A DNA stretch of 34,665 nt, from positions 1 through 34,665 of the IMG/VR virus record IMGVR_UViG_3300046777_001145; one strand, 5' to 3'. Positions 14,291 through 22,183 of the stretch are shown here, piece by piece. Source of the DNA: a virus. Position 1 is the first letter of the stretch. Each line of letters begins with the position of its first letter. The notes beneath the pieces were generated by a model. The model did not search any database. It was not told where the DNA came from and worked only from the letters and a program-made list of their open reading frames with translations. The position numbers and the translations under genes were made by a program.

Positions 14291-16789
14291 AATTTTTACC
14301 TCAAAAAATCGCCCGTTTTTGTCCCTTTCTTTGATATAATTATACCCTGATTTTTGCAGGAAAAAAGACAATTTCCTGCCGAAAAACTTATCCAATATTT
14401 TCGCCGAGTATGCCTTTTGGCAGTACCCCCATAACTTTTGAGAGTATATTTTTATACTCTCTCCAGTATGCTGAAAACACGAAACAAGCGTCTCCCCGCT
14501 GCCAATTTTAACACCAAATGGCTCCAGTTTTTCCTCAAAAATCCGATGGCTAACGGACCCAGCAGCGCATTCAAAAGCGTTCTCCATGACCTCGATAAGG
14601 TAGCCCGGAACAAGCGTTGATATCAGCCTGCGCTCCATTTTTTGCTTAATGTCAATGTTCTCATACTTGATGATGCCATCCCGCAGGTACATCTGGATGC
14701 ACTCGATTGCAAAATTGTAAACGGCTAATTTTTCCTTTTCCGGCCATTCATCGCTAAAAAAATCAGGCCCTTTGAACACATCCTGAAAGCGATATGTCGC
14801 GCTAAATACCTTTTTTATGGCCATAACAATAAACCTGTCTTTGTCGCTGTCACTCTCCAGCGGCGGCAAGTAATTAGTCGTAATGAGCAGTTTAGGCGAC
14901 AATTTGTAAGGTATCACGAACGAGGTCTTTCCTTTCATCTCCACGGTGAAATCATCCGTAATAAAGTTGTAAAACTGCTGCATCAATATCTGTGCGGTCG
15001 GGTCGTTGATGTAAAATATATCCGTCTTGACACCCACCCGCTGCATCTTGAACTGACTATCCGACTTGTAAACCTTGCCGTCCTGCTCGACAGTGTTCCG
15101 CATGTATTTGACGAACTGCCCGATGAGGCCCTTACCTGACCGCCCCCTCGCTTCCTCCTGGTCCTCGACATCTTCAATAATCATCAGGGCCTTTGCAAAT
15201 GACTTCTTTTTGTAGCTATGTAAAATGTATCCGAGGCAGCTCTTAATAAAATCCGTTGCCTTTTCGTCAATGCTGACGATATCAATAAAGTCCGAGAAAT
15301 CCCCCAGGCTTGAGGTCTTTTTGTAATCGATATCTTTAATGTCCGACGCGAAAATGTGCCCGTGCAAGTCCTGGTACCTATGCAGTTTGACCTGGTTTTT
15401 TGTGATTTCGACAATCCCATTGTTAAAAAACATGTACGATCTGTCATCCTTATCCCGCAACATCTCCCCGTCAAATACCGGCAACACGGTCAGGTACGAC
15501 ATGATGCGAGGCATAAAGGTGACAAGGATCCGCTGGGCTGACGCATCCGGGTACGACCGGCGCACCTCCTCCATGTACTCCCGATGAACGTCGGCCTCCT
15601 CCACATCATAAATAACATTATCCACAACCTTCACAATTTTCACAGGGCTGTCATTCCCGTCAGCCAGGCGAAACCATTTGTACCCCGCATTAATCGCCCA
15701 TTCCTGCACCCCCATAATCTCAAGCCGATACGTCAGGCTTCCGTCGCGGTTCGGCGTCGCATAGACCATCGGCGTCTTTTCAGGCAGCTCAATTTTATAA
15801 TCTGCCGATACCTCGATAACCTTTTGATAAGTCAGCTCCCAGTTCCTGTCATTCAGGTAATACAGGACCATGTACGGCGACAACCATGACGCCAGCCCAT
15901 CACTGTTGTTGATAGATGGCAATTTAACACCCTGGTCATCGGTGTAAACGGACAGGCGTTTCTTTTCGTAATAATAGGCCGCGCTGCGTATCTTTTTTTC
16001 ATGCTCGGCCTTACCCGGCCTAAACATCTCTATGAATTTACCATGATCCCCGCGCCCCTCTCTGGGCCTGTCAATCGTCTTTTGATTGTATGACCATCCC
16101 AGCGAAACAAGCAGCTCCGGGATAAACATCTCCTCAATATCGGTATCAAACTTTTTCAGGACCGCCTCATATTTGACCGGCGGCGACGGGTACCTGGATG
16201 CGCTATATTTCTTCAATCCCCCACTTTGCGTGATAGTGTTCCCCGTGAAACTATTGAGCGTGTAGGCCGCCTCAATAAGTTGCATGACTTCCTCAAACTC
16301 AAGTGTCTCGACCTCCGTCAGCGACTTTTGTATAAACGTGTAACCATTGGTAGGCGCACAATAAGTGATGCCATTAAAATTGCCGCGTAATGCCACCAGC
16401 TCGCGCCCCTGTTCATTGGCAGCAATGGCGTGAATTTTGGGCTTTGTAGGACAAAAGAAATAGACATGATACCCACCGGACCGGGTCCGTTCAATGACCA
16501 GTCGCGCGTAAAGCTCCGGGATGATAAGTTTCCTCCACCGGTCAAAAAGCGGGACGCCTCCGTTATGCTTCTCGTCAAAGTCAAGTGCCAAGAGCGTCGG
16601 GTTCGCCTCACCCATGATGACGGCAAGGCCATTGTAGCCCTTTGATATCCAAGCCCTGTGCTCCTCTTCCGACAACCCTGTTGCAAACTTCGAGCGGTAT
16701 TCATGTATGTGATAAATGTCCGTGCCGACGGACTTCACGGGCATGACTTTGATGTCTGCATCCTGCAGTTCAATAATGTGGTCGATCAT
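14159..16789 (-). CDS. Bifunctional primase (AEP/prim-pol) and D5-like superfamily 3 helicase
   Basis: An 876-residue replication enzyme. The N-terminal domain (about 1-180) is an archaeo-eukaryotic primase/polymerase: LLALDFDEKH with metal-binding D70 and D72, and SGGYHVYF with His108. A middle region (200-430) is a linker with primase-C features. The C-terminal helicase carries a D5/SF3-type Walker A (GRSGKGLIG, about 549-557), Walker B (DIFYINDP, 590-597) and a downstream sensor segment (LLITTNYLPP). It would prime and unwind at the adjacent origin. The last residues (SNLPNDYLPF) recall the acidic-PF tips that bind SSB partners. The gene end carries several origin iterons. Confidence 0.92.
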   Translation of the reverse strand: MIDHIIELQDADIKVMPVKSVGTDIYHIHEYRSKFATGLSEEEHRAWISKGYNGLAVIMGEANPTLLALDFDEKHNGGVPLFDRWRKLIIPELYARLVIERTRSGGYHVYFFCPTKPKIHAIAANEQGRELVALRGNFNGITYCAPTNGYTFIQKSLTEVETLEFEEVMQLIEAAYTLNSFTGNTITQSGGLKKYSASRYPSPPVKYEAVLKKFDTDIEEMFIPELLVSLGWSYNQKTIDRPREGRGDHGKFIEMFRPGKAEHEKKIRSAAYYYEKKRLSVYTDDQGVKLPSINNSDGLASWLSPYMVLYYLNDRNWELTYQKVIEVSADYKIELPEKTPMVYATPNRDGSLTYRLEIMGVQEWAINAGYKWFRLADGNDSPVKIVKVVDNVIYDVEEADVHREYMEEVRRSYPDASAQRILVTFMPRIMSYLTVLPVFDGEMLRDKDDRSYMFFNNGIVEITKNQVKLHRYQDLHGHIFASDIKDIDYKKTSSLGDFSDFIDIVSIDEKATDFIKSCLGYILHSYKKKSFAKALMIIEDVEDQEEARGRSGKGLIGQFVKYMRNTVEQDGKVYKSDSQFKMQRVGVKTDIFYINDPTAQILMQQFYNFITDDFTVEMKGKTSFVIPYKLSPKLLITTNYLPPLESDSDKDRFIVMAIKKVFSATYRFQDVFKGPDFFSDEWPEKEKLAVYNFAIECIQMYLRDGIIKYENIDIKQKMERRLISTLVPGYLIEVMENAFECAAGSVSHRIFEEKLEPFGVKIGSGETLVSCFQHTGESIKIYSQKLWGYCQKAYSAKILDKFFGRKLSFFLQKSGYNYIKERDKNGRFFEVKIAAINEINQWSKREKVNGSAENLMAESGLEEQHISNLPNDYLPF

Positions 16790-16794
16790 GGTCG

Positions 16795-17067
16795 TTATTT
16801 TTTAGGGAAGTTACTGACTATTGTCTGTGGGAGATTGTGCACGTAGTGCTTTTCATTTGATCGGGTCTGACATTCTTTAATAATCCCATCGCGGACCATT
16901 GTATCAAAAACGCGGTAGCCCTCCACCTTTTCACCGAGCTGGGCCGCCAGTGCTTCAATATATCCGGCAATGTAGGGAGCCGACAAGCATTCCTTGTCAG
17001 TCCAGATAATCCCAGCCAATAACTTGTTGTGCATGCGGAGCAACCGCTGAATTTTCTCTGATTCCAT
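16795..17067 (-). CDS. Hypothetical protein, small helical
   Basis: A 90-residue basic protein (MESEKIQRLLRMHNKLLAGI). It has helices with a winged-helix-like C-terminal half (GYRVFDTMVRDGIIKECQTR), which could be DNA binding, but no family is recognised. The start at 17067 overlaps the VRR-NUC gene by 71 nt; ATG 17034 (MHNKLLAG) is an alternative with less overlap. It ends 5 nt before the primase gene, so it belongs to the same replication operon. Confidence 0.65.
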   Translation of the reverse strand: MESEKIQRLLRMHNKLLAGIIWTDKECLSAPYIAGYIEALAAQLGEKVEGYRVFDTMVRDGIIKECQTRSNEKHYVHNLPQTIVSNFPKK

Positions 17068-17311
17068 CTATATTAATTTTGGTCATGACGTATGTTTGTA
17101 TGCCAGCCGCTGCGAGCTGTGCGTGACGGACGAGCTGTAAAGGCCTGGGCTTCTCTCCTGGGCGTTTTACCTCGATGTATATGGTGCGCCCTGCCTTGTG
17201 GCAAATAAGGTCAGGGATGCCGTTCTTATTCGTTTGCATGAGCTTAATGACGTACCAACCATCTGCCTCAAGCAGGTTAATAATACCGCGCTGTATTTTG
17301 GATTCGAACAT
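16997..17311 (-). CDS. VRR-NUC domain nuclease
   Basis: The 104-residue protein from ATG 17311 (MFESKIQRGIINLLEADGWY). It is a minimal PD-(D/E)xK enzyme of the VRR-NUC type: Glu3 in the first helix, NKNGIPDLIC (29-38) with the acidic Asp34, IYIEVKRPGEK (44-54) with Glu47 and Lys49, and a Gln at about 59 (PLQL). Small phage VRR-NUC proteins are proposed to cut branched DNA such as Holliday junctions. A longer frame from 17371 runs through a hairpin and is rejected as the start. It lies just downstream of the tRNA-like gene. Confidence 0.9.
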   Translation of the reverse strand: MFESKIQRGIINLLEADGWYVIKLMQTNKNGIPDLICHKAGRTIYIEVKRPGEKPRPLQLVRHAQLAAAGIQTYVMTKINIDGIRENSAVAPHAQQVIGWDYLD

Positions 17312-17327
17312 AAAAAATGTAAAGTGA

Positions 17328-17356
17328 ATTAAAAGAACAGGGGTAGAAACCCCCGT
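17328..17356 (-). terminator. Hairpin with T-rich tail between tRNA-like gene and nuclease gene
   Basis: On the minus strand ACGGGGG and CCCCTGT (17337-17356) pair as a 7-bp stem with one G-T pair around a 6-nt loop, followed by TCTTTTAATT. The T tract is short and interrupted, so it is a weak terminator or RNA-processing/stabilising element. It comes after the tRNA-like gene and before the VRR-NUC start. Confidence 0.55.
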
Positions 17357-17387
17357 CCGTAATAAACCCAATTATGCAAAAAAACAG

Positions 17388-17456
17388 TGTCGGGAGCGGG
17401 ATTCGAACCCGCATCTCCCATACGGTTATGGGGCGTTATCTTTACGCTACCCCGAC
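17388..17456 (-). tRNA. tRNA-like gene, anticodon not assignable
   Basis: The 69-nt sequence folds as a cloverleaf: 7-bp acceptor GTCGGGG/TCCCGAC, T-A at 8-9, 4-bp D stem GCGT/ACGC, 5-bp anticodon stem CCCAT/ATGGG, and a textbook T arm GCGGG-TTCGAAT-CCCGC, then A as discriminator. No CCA is encoded. The D loop is AAAGATA, lacking the GG needed to dock with the T loop, and the anticodon loop is only 6 nt (AACCGT) with no U before a triplet. It may be a decayed or unusual tRNA, or a mimic. Located in the early region between small genes. Confidence 0.65.
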
Positions 17457-17507
17457 AAATAACCCCAGCGCGTAGAAACGCACCGGGTGCATATTACCAA
17501 CCAACCA

Positions 17508-17735
17508 CTAATCTTCTTCTTTGTATATTTCGTTGTAGTATAACGATTCGTGTTTTATTTCTGACATACCTTCCGAATGTAGAAGTGCATTCATTTTTCC
17601 TGCATGAAACGCATCTTCTATCTGCTCCTTCTCCATTGCTATGGCTTTATGATATTCACTTATGGGCAATTTCTTAAAATAACCCTGTTCAACCAATGTA
17701 TCAAAAACCCATTCTACTGCTGTCTGTTGTGCCAT
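17508..17735 (-). CDS. Small conserved Bacteroidota phage protein
   Basis: A 75-residue protein from ATG 17735 (MAQQTAVEWVFDTLVEQGYF). The pattern QQTAVEWVFDTLV, AIAMEKEQIEDAFHAGKM and a C-terminal YYNEIY segment is familiar from small early genes of Bacteroidota phages and prophages, whose function is unknown. An in-frame start at 17777 would add a tail overlapping the upstream gene. It directly precedes the tRNA-like gene. Confidence 0.75.
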   Translation of the reverse strand: MAQQTAVEWVFDTLVEQGYFKKLPISEYHKAIAMEKEQIEDAFHAGKMNALLHSEGMSEIKHESLYYNEIYKEED

Positions 17736-17736
17736 G

Positions 17737-17946
17737 TTATTTGTTTTGATGTTTTCCCCCATGCTCGCATACCCCATTCTGCCCGCTTATCCTTTTGTAA
17801 TGAAACTGTGCTGATTCACATGCCTTCCGCTCAATCCACGTCCAGAAAGTATCCAATGCAGATTCTACTTTTTGGCACATACTGCATGCTGCTGCCGATT
17901 GTATTAGGCTAAATGCGATGACGAGGCTGATGATGTACTTTTTCAT
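17737..17946 (-). CDS. Small exported Cys-containing protein
   Basis: A 69-residue protein starting MKKYIISLVIAFSLIQSAAAC: a basic start, hydrophobic core and a SAAAC end, i.e. a Sec signal with a lipobox-like Cys21 or an ordinary cleavage before it. The mature part has four or five Cys (CSMCQ, KACES, GVCEH), so it may be disulfide-bonded in the periplasm or anchored as a lipoprotein. Early-expressed exported phage proteins can act in superinfection exclusion, but nothing here shows that. Its ATG overlaps the upstream stop (ATGA). Confidence 0.7.
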   Translation of the reverse strand: MKKYIISLVIAFSLIQSAAACSMCQKVESALDTFWTWIERKACESAQFHYKRISGQNGVCEHGGKHQNK

Positions 17947-18086
17947 AATTGGTTTTTTTTACGTTTTTTATCCCTGGCTCTTTTAATCCAAGTTTTAATG
18001 GATAGTGAAATGATAAGGATCGCCGCGATAATGAATAGATCAAGCGGATTAAAACTGTTCGGTACTTCTGTTAATACTGCTATCAT
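17943..18086 (-). CDS. Small single-pass membrane protein
   Basis: A 47-residue protein found by direct reading (MIAVLTEVPNSFNPLDLFII). The middle (LDLFIIAAILIISLSI) is one membrane helix, followed by a strongly basic cytoplasmic tail (KRARDKKRKKNQL). It starts 2 nt after the preceding stop and ends in ATGA with the next gene, so it is part of the operon. Function unknown. Confidence 0.65.
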   Translation of the reverse strand: MIAVLTEVPNSFNPLDLFIIAAILIISLSIKTWIKRARDKKRKKNQL

Positions 18087-18087
18087 T

Positions 18088-18303
18088 TTAGAAATCAATT
18101 TTAAGTCGGATACTTTTTATGGTTCCTGTTTTTAGATGTATAACCTTCAAACGATCCATCTCGTTAAAATATTGCAAAGGCTGGTCTTTATATTTTTGCA
18201 CCACATGCGCCGATAGCGCATCCAGCGTCATAACGCCGGAGAGCTCAACGCCTTCAAGCGTCACTGACAACATTTGGTACATGTCCGTGTCCTGATAGTT
18301 CAT
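18088..18303 (-). CDS. Hypothetical protein
   Basis: A 71-residue protein from ATG 18303 (MNYQDTDMYQMLSVTLEGVE), preferred over the upstream 18378 ATG, whose first 25 residues lie across the end of the helicase gene. Regular alternation of strands and helices (VTLEGVELSG, LSAHVVQKYKD, KTGTIKSIRL). No family recognised. Confidence 0.6.
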   Translation of the reverse strand: MNYQDTDMYQMLSVTLEGVELSGVMTLDALSAHVVQKYKDQPLQYFNEMDRLKVIHLKTGTIKSIRLKIDF

Positions 18304-18328
18304 TTTTTTTGGTTTAATTATTTCAATG

Positions 18329-19588
18329 TTAAAAATGTGCAAGAGTTTCGTCGGCCATATCTTTTTTAAAATGGTCAAGGGTATAATCTTTCTTTTTCAG
18401 TACCCGAAGGTATATTTTTTCCTCGATGCCCCCGGCTGCAAAGATCCAATACACTTTCGCCGGCCGGTCCCGATCCTTTGACTGCATTCGGGCCCGCGCC
18501 TGCCAGTAACTTACGGCCGAAAAGTCGATGTTCATCATGATTAGGGCGTCCGCCGCGCTTAAATTAATGCCCTCGCGCCCGCTTTGTATTTGGGAAATGT
18601 AGACTACATTCTTATCGGTAGCGTTGAAAATCTCTGGCGTTCCTGCTATCCTACCAGCAAAATGATGTAACAAATGATCCCGTTCTGCAATAAACTTGTA
18701 AAATATGGCGATTTTTTGTCCGGCAAATCTTTCCTTTATAAATTTTACTTTTGTATCATCAATGACGATTCCTATCCGCTCCGGCTCGTCCAGTATCACC
18801 GTGCCGCTGTACACCTGATGTAGCTTGCCCATGAGCTTGACGGCCGTGTCCGCGATAATTGTGCTCTTCTTTCCAACATACACGTTGTCATACTTTAGGC
18901 GTTTGGCTATCTCATACGTCTGCGCCGCCATCTCAACCGTCAATACTACCTCCTCCACGACCTGCTCAAACCCCGCCTCCTCTTGCGTAAAACTGATAAA
19001 CAAGTGTCCACAGACGGCTTTTATGTCCTCGTTCCGCGCATGAGTGTAATCATTGACCTCTTTGTTGTAAAGGTACTTTTTAGTGACATCGACATAATTC
19101 TTCGCCCATCGGTAGAAATTGGTCTCCGGGAACGGGTTATCAGAAGATATCCAAAATTGATGATAAATCTGCGACCAGCTTTCTGGCGTCGGCGTGCCAG
19201 ATAAATAAATGACGGGCTTTATTCCTACGATAGTCTTGAGTAACTTTGCCCGCTTGTTTGGCAACGGAAACTGTCCGAGCCCATGCGCTTCATCGCAGAC
19301 GATAAGATCAAACTTGTCCCCGTCAATCTGATGCAGCTTGTCGTAATTGATGACATTGATGGCGAACGTTACCGGCAAGGCTAAATAATCCCTCTCGATG
19401 CTGCTGATTGCCTTTTTCTTCGTTACAAACAGGACCTTCTGCGCCCCGTGTTCCTGGGCGATACTTAACGCCGTCGCTGTCTTGCCCGTCCGCACCTCCA
19501 TCGCGAGGTAAACCATGCCAAATTCTTTCAGCATGGCCACCCCGCGGCGGACGATGTCGAGCTGGTAATCACGCAGCTCCATTCGCAT
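18329..19588 (-). CDS. SNF2/DEAH-type DNA helicase
   Basis: About 419 residues from ATG 19588 (MRMELRDYQLDIVRRGVAML); ATG 19582 is equally possible. The Q-motif-like LRDYQ start, motif I MEVRTGKTATAL (Walker A form xRTGKT typical of SNF2-like phage helicases), motif II CDEAH (about 98-102), motif III LSGTPTP (about 129-135), and motif VI-type QARARMQ near residue 363 preceded by QSGREGINLSAAD. It probably remodels or unwinds DNA during replication or recombination with the upstream RecB-like nuclease and SSB-like protein. Start overlaps the previous gene by 20 nt. Confidence 0.92.
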   Translation of the reverse strand: MRMELRDYQLDIVRRGVAMLKEFGMVYLAMEVRTGKTATALSIAQEHGAQKVLFVTKKKAISSIERDYLALPVTFAINVINYDKLHQIDGDKFDLIVCDEAHGLGQFPLPNKRAKLLKTIVGIKPVIYLSGTPTPESWSQIYHQFWISSDNPFPETNFYRWAKNYVDVTKKYLYNKEVNDYTHARNEDIKAVCGHLFISFTQEEAGFEQVVEEVVLTVEMAAQTYEIAKRLKYDNVYVGKKSTIIADTAVKLMGKLHQVYSGTVILDEPERIGIVIDDTKVKFIKERFAGQKIAIFYKFIAERDHLLHHFAGRIAGTPEIFNATDKNVVYISQIQSGREGINLSAADALIMMNIDFSAVSYWQARARMQSKDRDRPAKVYWIFAAGGIEEKIYLRVLKKKDYTLDHFKKDMADETLAHF

Positions 19589-20060
19589 CTGTTTTAATTG
19601 CCAGCTTATCGGTGTATGTGTTGACCCAGTGATTGACTTCCCAATCAATCATGTCCTTTGTCAGCCGATAATGCTTGACGGATTCAAGATCCGACAGCCT
19701 GTCCCCTGCCTTTTCATACGACCAGGCGAGTATCGCGCGCTTGTCGCGGTCGGGCTCCTGGGCGATCCTTTGTAGTGCCCGGCGCATGGCGTGATACAGC
19801 AGATTAATGTTCACAAGGCGGTTCGTATCCTCATCCCTGACGGACAAGTCGTGCCAGATAACAAGGTCGTACTGGCTTTCTTTCATGGCCGAGTGATATA
19901 TGCCGTGAATGTCCCATGTGAGAATGTCGTCATCGCCCTCAATCGTACCTGCCAAACACTTCGGCGAGGCGTTATAACGGGTCAGGTTCTGAACTGTCTT
20001 TCCTGTGCGTGTGCGGACTTCCTGTCCGCGCTCCCACGCTTCGATACTAAATGGTGTCAT
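19569..20060 (-). CDS. Hypothetical protein of the early operon
   Basis: A 163-residue protein from ATG 20060 (MTPFSIEAWERGQEVRTRTG). The N-terminal 60 residues have the pattern G-x-E-V-x-T-R-x-G-K-x-V followed by GTIEGDDDILTWDIHG, a short beta domain common in Bacteroidota phage early proteins of unknown function. The C-terminal half is helical and charged. The longer frame from 20171 overlaps the neighbouring gene and is unlikely. It overlaps the helicase start. Confidence 0.7.
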   Translation of the reverse strand: MTPFSIEAWERGQEVRTRTGKTVQNLTRYNASPKCLAGTIEGDDDILTWDIHGIYHSAMKESQYDLVIWHDLSVRDEDTNRLVNINLLYHAMRRALQRIAQEPDRDKRAILAWSYEKAGDRLSDLESVKHYRLTKDMIDWEVNHWVNTYTDKLAIKTDANGAA

Positions 20061-20232
20061 TGTTTTGGTATTTTGCGATGTTAGTAAATACTTCGTTGAT
20101 GAACGTTTCGGCTGACTTGTCGATCGTAACGTTCTCGCCGTCGGTGCCAATGCACTCGCTGACGTATTCAATTAATGTGTCGATAAGGTCGTCCTTTGAG
20201 ATGGTGACGATGCCGTCTGAATTGATGGTCAT
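20047..20232 (-). CDS. Small acidic hypothetical protein
   Basis: 61 residues (MTINSDGIVTISKDDLIDTL), acidic, with helix-forming segments (DTLIEYVSECIGT, AETFINEVFTNIAKYQ). It overlaps the genes on both sides by 4 and 14 nt, as expected in this compact operon. No family recognised. Confidence 0.6.
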   Translation of the reverse strand: MTINSDGIVTISKDDLIDTLIEYVSECIGTDGENVTIDKSAETFINEVFTNIAKYQNNDTI

Positions 20233-20978
20233 GGTGTAGGTTTTTTATGTGTTAATTGATAAGTTGCTTGCCTCGGCTTTGCGTCAGCGTTCTGCGCTTG
20301 CCATAATTGTTGAGTGATCAGAAACAGGGCCATGTCGTCGGTGGTGTTGTCCTTTGTAATAAGCTGCCATCCTATGCCCTGCAATGCCCCCTTTTTGCCC
20401 TCTGTGCGGGTCTTGCTGTTCAGCCATAGTATTGCCACCTGGTCCACCTCAATGCCCGCCACGCGGTGCAGGAGCGTCCTGTACGCTGCGAGCTGCAACC
20501 AGTAGGATGCGTGCAGGTTGTTGGAGGTCTTGATGTCCATAAGCGTCGTAACGCCCCCGATCTCCACGACCCGATCAATGGTCCCGGCGTAGCCAACCCC
20601 GTCATGGATGTAATTTTGCTCGCTCAAGATGATTCGCGGATGGCATCGCTGTGTAAATTCGACATATCGCTCAAACATCGCCCATTCACTCATCCGGTAG
20701 CCGATCTCGCCGGATTCGGTCAGCAGGCTGACTTCCAGTCCCGCATCATATGCTTCGGTCAGCTTGTGGACAGTCGTGCCACGGCGGCCCGCATCGTCGC
20801 GGACCGCGTCGGCGTTTTCTCCCTGCGATTTCAGCCAGGCGAAAAAAGCGGCGTCCTTTGGATACGCCTCCAAAATTGTTGTCACGGAGGGAACAAAGCC
20901 CCCGGACGGGGTACGGTAAAAACGGGCGTCAAGAAATGTCAGTTGCTTACTGCTGGTGTCGATGATGTAGTTGCTCAT
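20229..20978 (-). CDS. RecB/Cas4-like PD-(D/E)xK exonuclease
   Basis: A 249-residue protein (MSNYIIDTSSKQLTFLDARF). The nuclease core has GRRGTTVHKL (64-73, with the conserved His71), E120, GYAGTIDRV (129-137) with Asp135, LMDIKTSN (146-153) with Asp148 and Lys150, and the QLAAY motif (162-166) of RecB-family nucleases. It likely resects DNA for recombination, acting with the SSB-like and helicase proteins of the same operon. Cas4 homologues share this fold but no CRISPR genes or iron-sulfur Cys set are present. Confidence 0.88.
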   Translation of the reverse strand: MSNYIIDTSSKQLTFLDARFYRTPSGGFVPSVTTILEAYPKDAAFFAWLKSQGENADAVRDDAGRRGTTVHKLTEAYDAGLEVSLLTESGEIGYRMSEWAMFERYVEFTQRCHPRIILSEQNYIHDGVGYAGTIDRVVEIGGVTTLMDIKTSNNLHASYWLQLAAYRTLLHRVAGIEVDQVAILWLNSKTRTEGKKGALQGIGWQLITKDNTTDDMALFLITQQLWQAQNADAKPRQATYQLTHKKPTP

Positions 20979-21187
20979 GGCTGTTTGGTTTTGTTAAGTT
21001 CTTCAATTAGTGCATCGGCAAGTTTAACTGCTATTTGGGCGTGCCCTTCATTTGATATCCATGCTTTATCAGTTGTTATCAATGCCTGAAATGCTTTTGC
21101 TGCGAAATATTCTCGTACGGTCAGTCCTGGTTGAAAAGGTATATCAGGATCGGTTAAAGGAAATGCTGAATCGTTTGATTTTGTCAT
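20975..21187 (-). CDS. Small conserved phage protein
   Basis: 70 residues (MTKSNDSAFPLTDPDIPFQP). The motif GLTVREYFAAKAFQALI is very common in short phage early proteins, whose function is unknown. It overlaps the nuclease start by 4 nt (ATGA-like arrangement) and follows a terminator-like hairpin. Confidence 0.75.
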   Translation of the reverse strand: MTKSNDSAFPLTDPDIPFQPGLTVREYFAAKAFQALITTDKAWISNEGHAQIAVKLADALIEELNKTKQP

Positions 21188-21206
21188 GTTTTTGCTTTGA
21201 CGTGTT

Positions 21207-21237
21207 AAAAATTACCCGCACCTTATGCGCGGCGGGT
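21207..21237 (-). terminator. Terminator-like hairpin after the SSB-like gene
   Basis: In the 80-nt gap, minus-strand ACCCGC (21237-21232) pairs with GCGGGT (21219-21214) around a 12-nt loop and is followed by AATTTTT. It is compact and could end or attenuate transcription of the first early genes before the nuclease/helicase operon. Confidence 0.55.
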
Positions 21238-21267
21238 CTGCGGTCTGTAACCATCCGATGGTATATC

Positions 21268-21867
21268 TTAAAACGGGATCCCGTCATCATCCAGCAGCTC
21301 GGCACCGATGGCAAGGGTCCCCGTTGCTTTCAGCGTGTTGCTGTATTCAGCGATCATCTTCTCAAAGTACTCCAGTTGCTCACTGTCGTCCCAGGTCTCC
21401 TTTCCTTTGACCTTGATTTTCTTCATCGGTGGCAGGTCGCCGGGGTTGTCCTTTGTAAACGCCCATTTGATGCCTTTATTGCCCTGCGATAAAATTATCG
21501 AGGTACGCCTAACCCCGTCCTTCTCCTGTATCTTTGGTATCAGCAACAAAGGCTGGTCAAGTGCGACGTTAGGCAATGCCCGCAGGAAAGCACTGGCCGG
21601 GCTGCTTGACAATTTAATCTGCAGCTGGTAACTGTCCACCTGGTCATTGATTGTAATGAGCAGCTCCTTGCCATAGTTGCCCTCTCGTGTTGCAAGGCCC
21701 GTCATTACGCCCTCCACGCTGTCATAAAGTTCCTCATGGATAAGCTTGCCGGAGCCCTCGATGACCCGACTTTTAGATGTCGCTGTCGGCTCCTGTACGC
21801 GCCGCGCGATTTTCCCGTTTTGGATAGACAGGTAAATCGTACCGCCCCCCGATGTTTTAAGTCCCAT
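21268..21867 (-). CDS. SSB-like single-strand DNA-binding protein
   Basis: A 199-residue protein (MGLKTSGGGTIYLSIQNGKI). Alternating beta strands in the first 150 residues are compatible with an OB fold (TIYLSIQNGKIARRV, GNYGKELLITINDQVDSYQL). The C-terminus is acidic and ends LLDDDGIPF, close to the DDDIPF tip by which bacterial SSB recruits partners. Together with nuclease and helicase neighbours this points to an SSB function analogous to other phage SSBs; the fold itself is inferred. Confidence 0.7.
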   Translation of the reverse strand: MGLKTSGGGTIYLSIQNGKIARRVQEPTATSKSRVIEGSGKLIHEELYDSVEGVMTGLATREGNYGKELLITINDQVDSYQLQIKLSSSPASAFLRALPNVALDQPLLLIPKIQEKDGVRRTSIILSQGNKGIKWAFTKDNPGDLPPMKKIKVKGKETWDDSEQLEYFEKMIAEYSNTLKATGTLAIGAELLDDDGIPF

Positions 21868-21887
21868 TGTTTTGATTTTTATGTTTG

Positions 21888-22172
21888 TTAATTAAGTCCT
21901 TCGTTCTCCATGCTGGCGTCGATCAGTTGCCTGACATGCCTGTCGATCTCTGACGGACTGACGTAACCCTCCCAGCGGCGTCGGAACAGATGAATGACGC
22001 GGTCCTGGTCATCAGGCGTCAGCAGCGGGAGATCGCGGAGGCAATACAGAAAGTCATCGCGGAATTTCTCCAGGATCGGCCCGCGTTCGTTATTGCGCTC
22101 CATTACAAAGGCCATAAACATGATGGATGCCAAGATAAGGCCGATGGTAAGTATAAGATCAAGGATATTCAT
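21888..22172 (-). CDS. Membrane-anchored hypothetical protein
   Basis: 94 residues from ATG 22172 (MNILDLILTIGLILASIMFM). One N-terminal membrane helix (about 5-24) is followed by a charged soluble domain (PLLTPDDQDRVIHLFRRRWE). A longer frame begins at GTG 22223, but its start lies in another tiny frame. No family recognised; exported or inner-membrane early protein. Confidence 0.65.
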   Translation of the reverse strand: MNILDLILTIGLILASIMFMAFVMERNNERGPILEKFRDDFLYCLRDLPLLTPDDQDRVIHLFRRRWEGYVSPSEIDRHVRQLIDASMENEGLN

Positions 22173-22183
22173 ATGGCGTCGTT

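Noticed and set aside
20060-20171. N-terminal 37-residue extension of the 163-aa protein
   Set aside because: It overlaps the preceding gene and has a Ser/Thr/Arg-rich, frame-shadow composition; the ATG at 20060 fits the operon spacing.
20229-20978. Cas4 annotation of the RecB-like nuclease
   Set aside because: It lacks the Cys cluster typical of Cas4 and has no cas neighbours; RecB-like phage exonuclease is the safer call.
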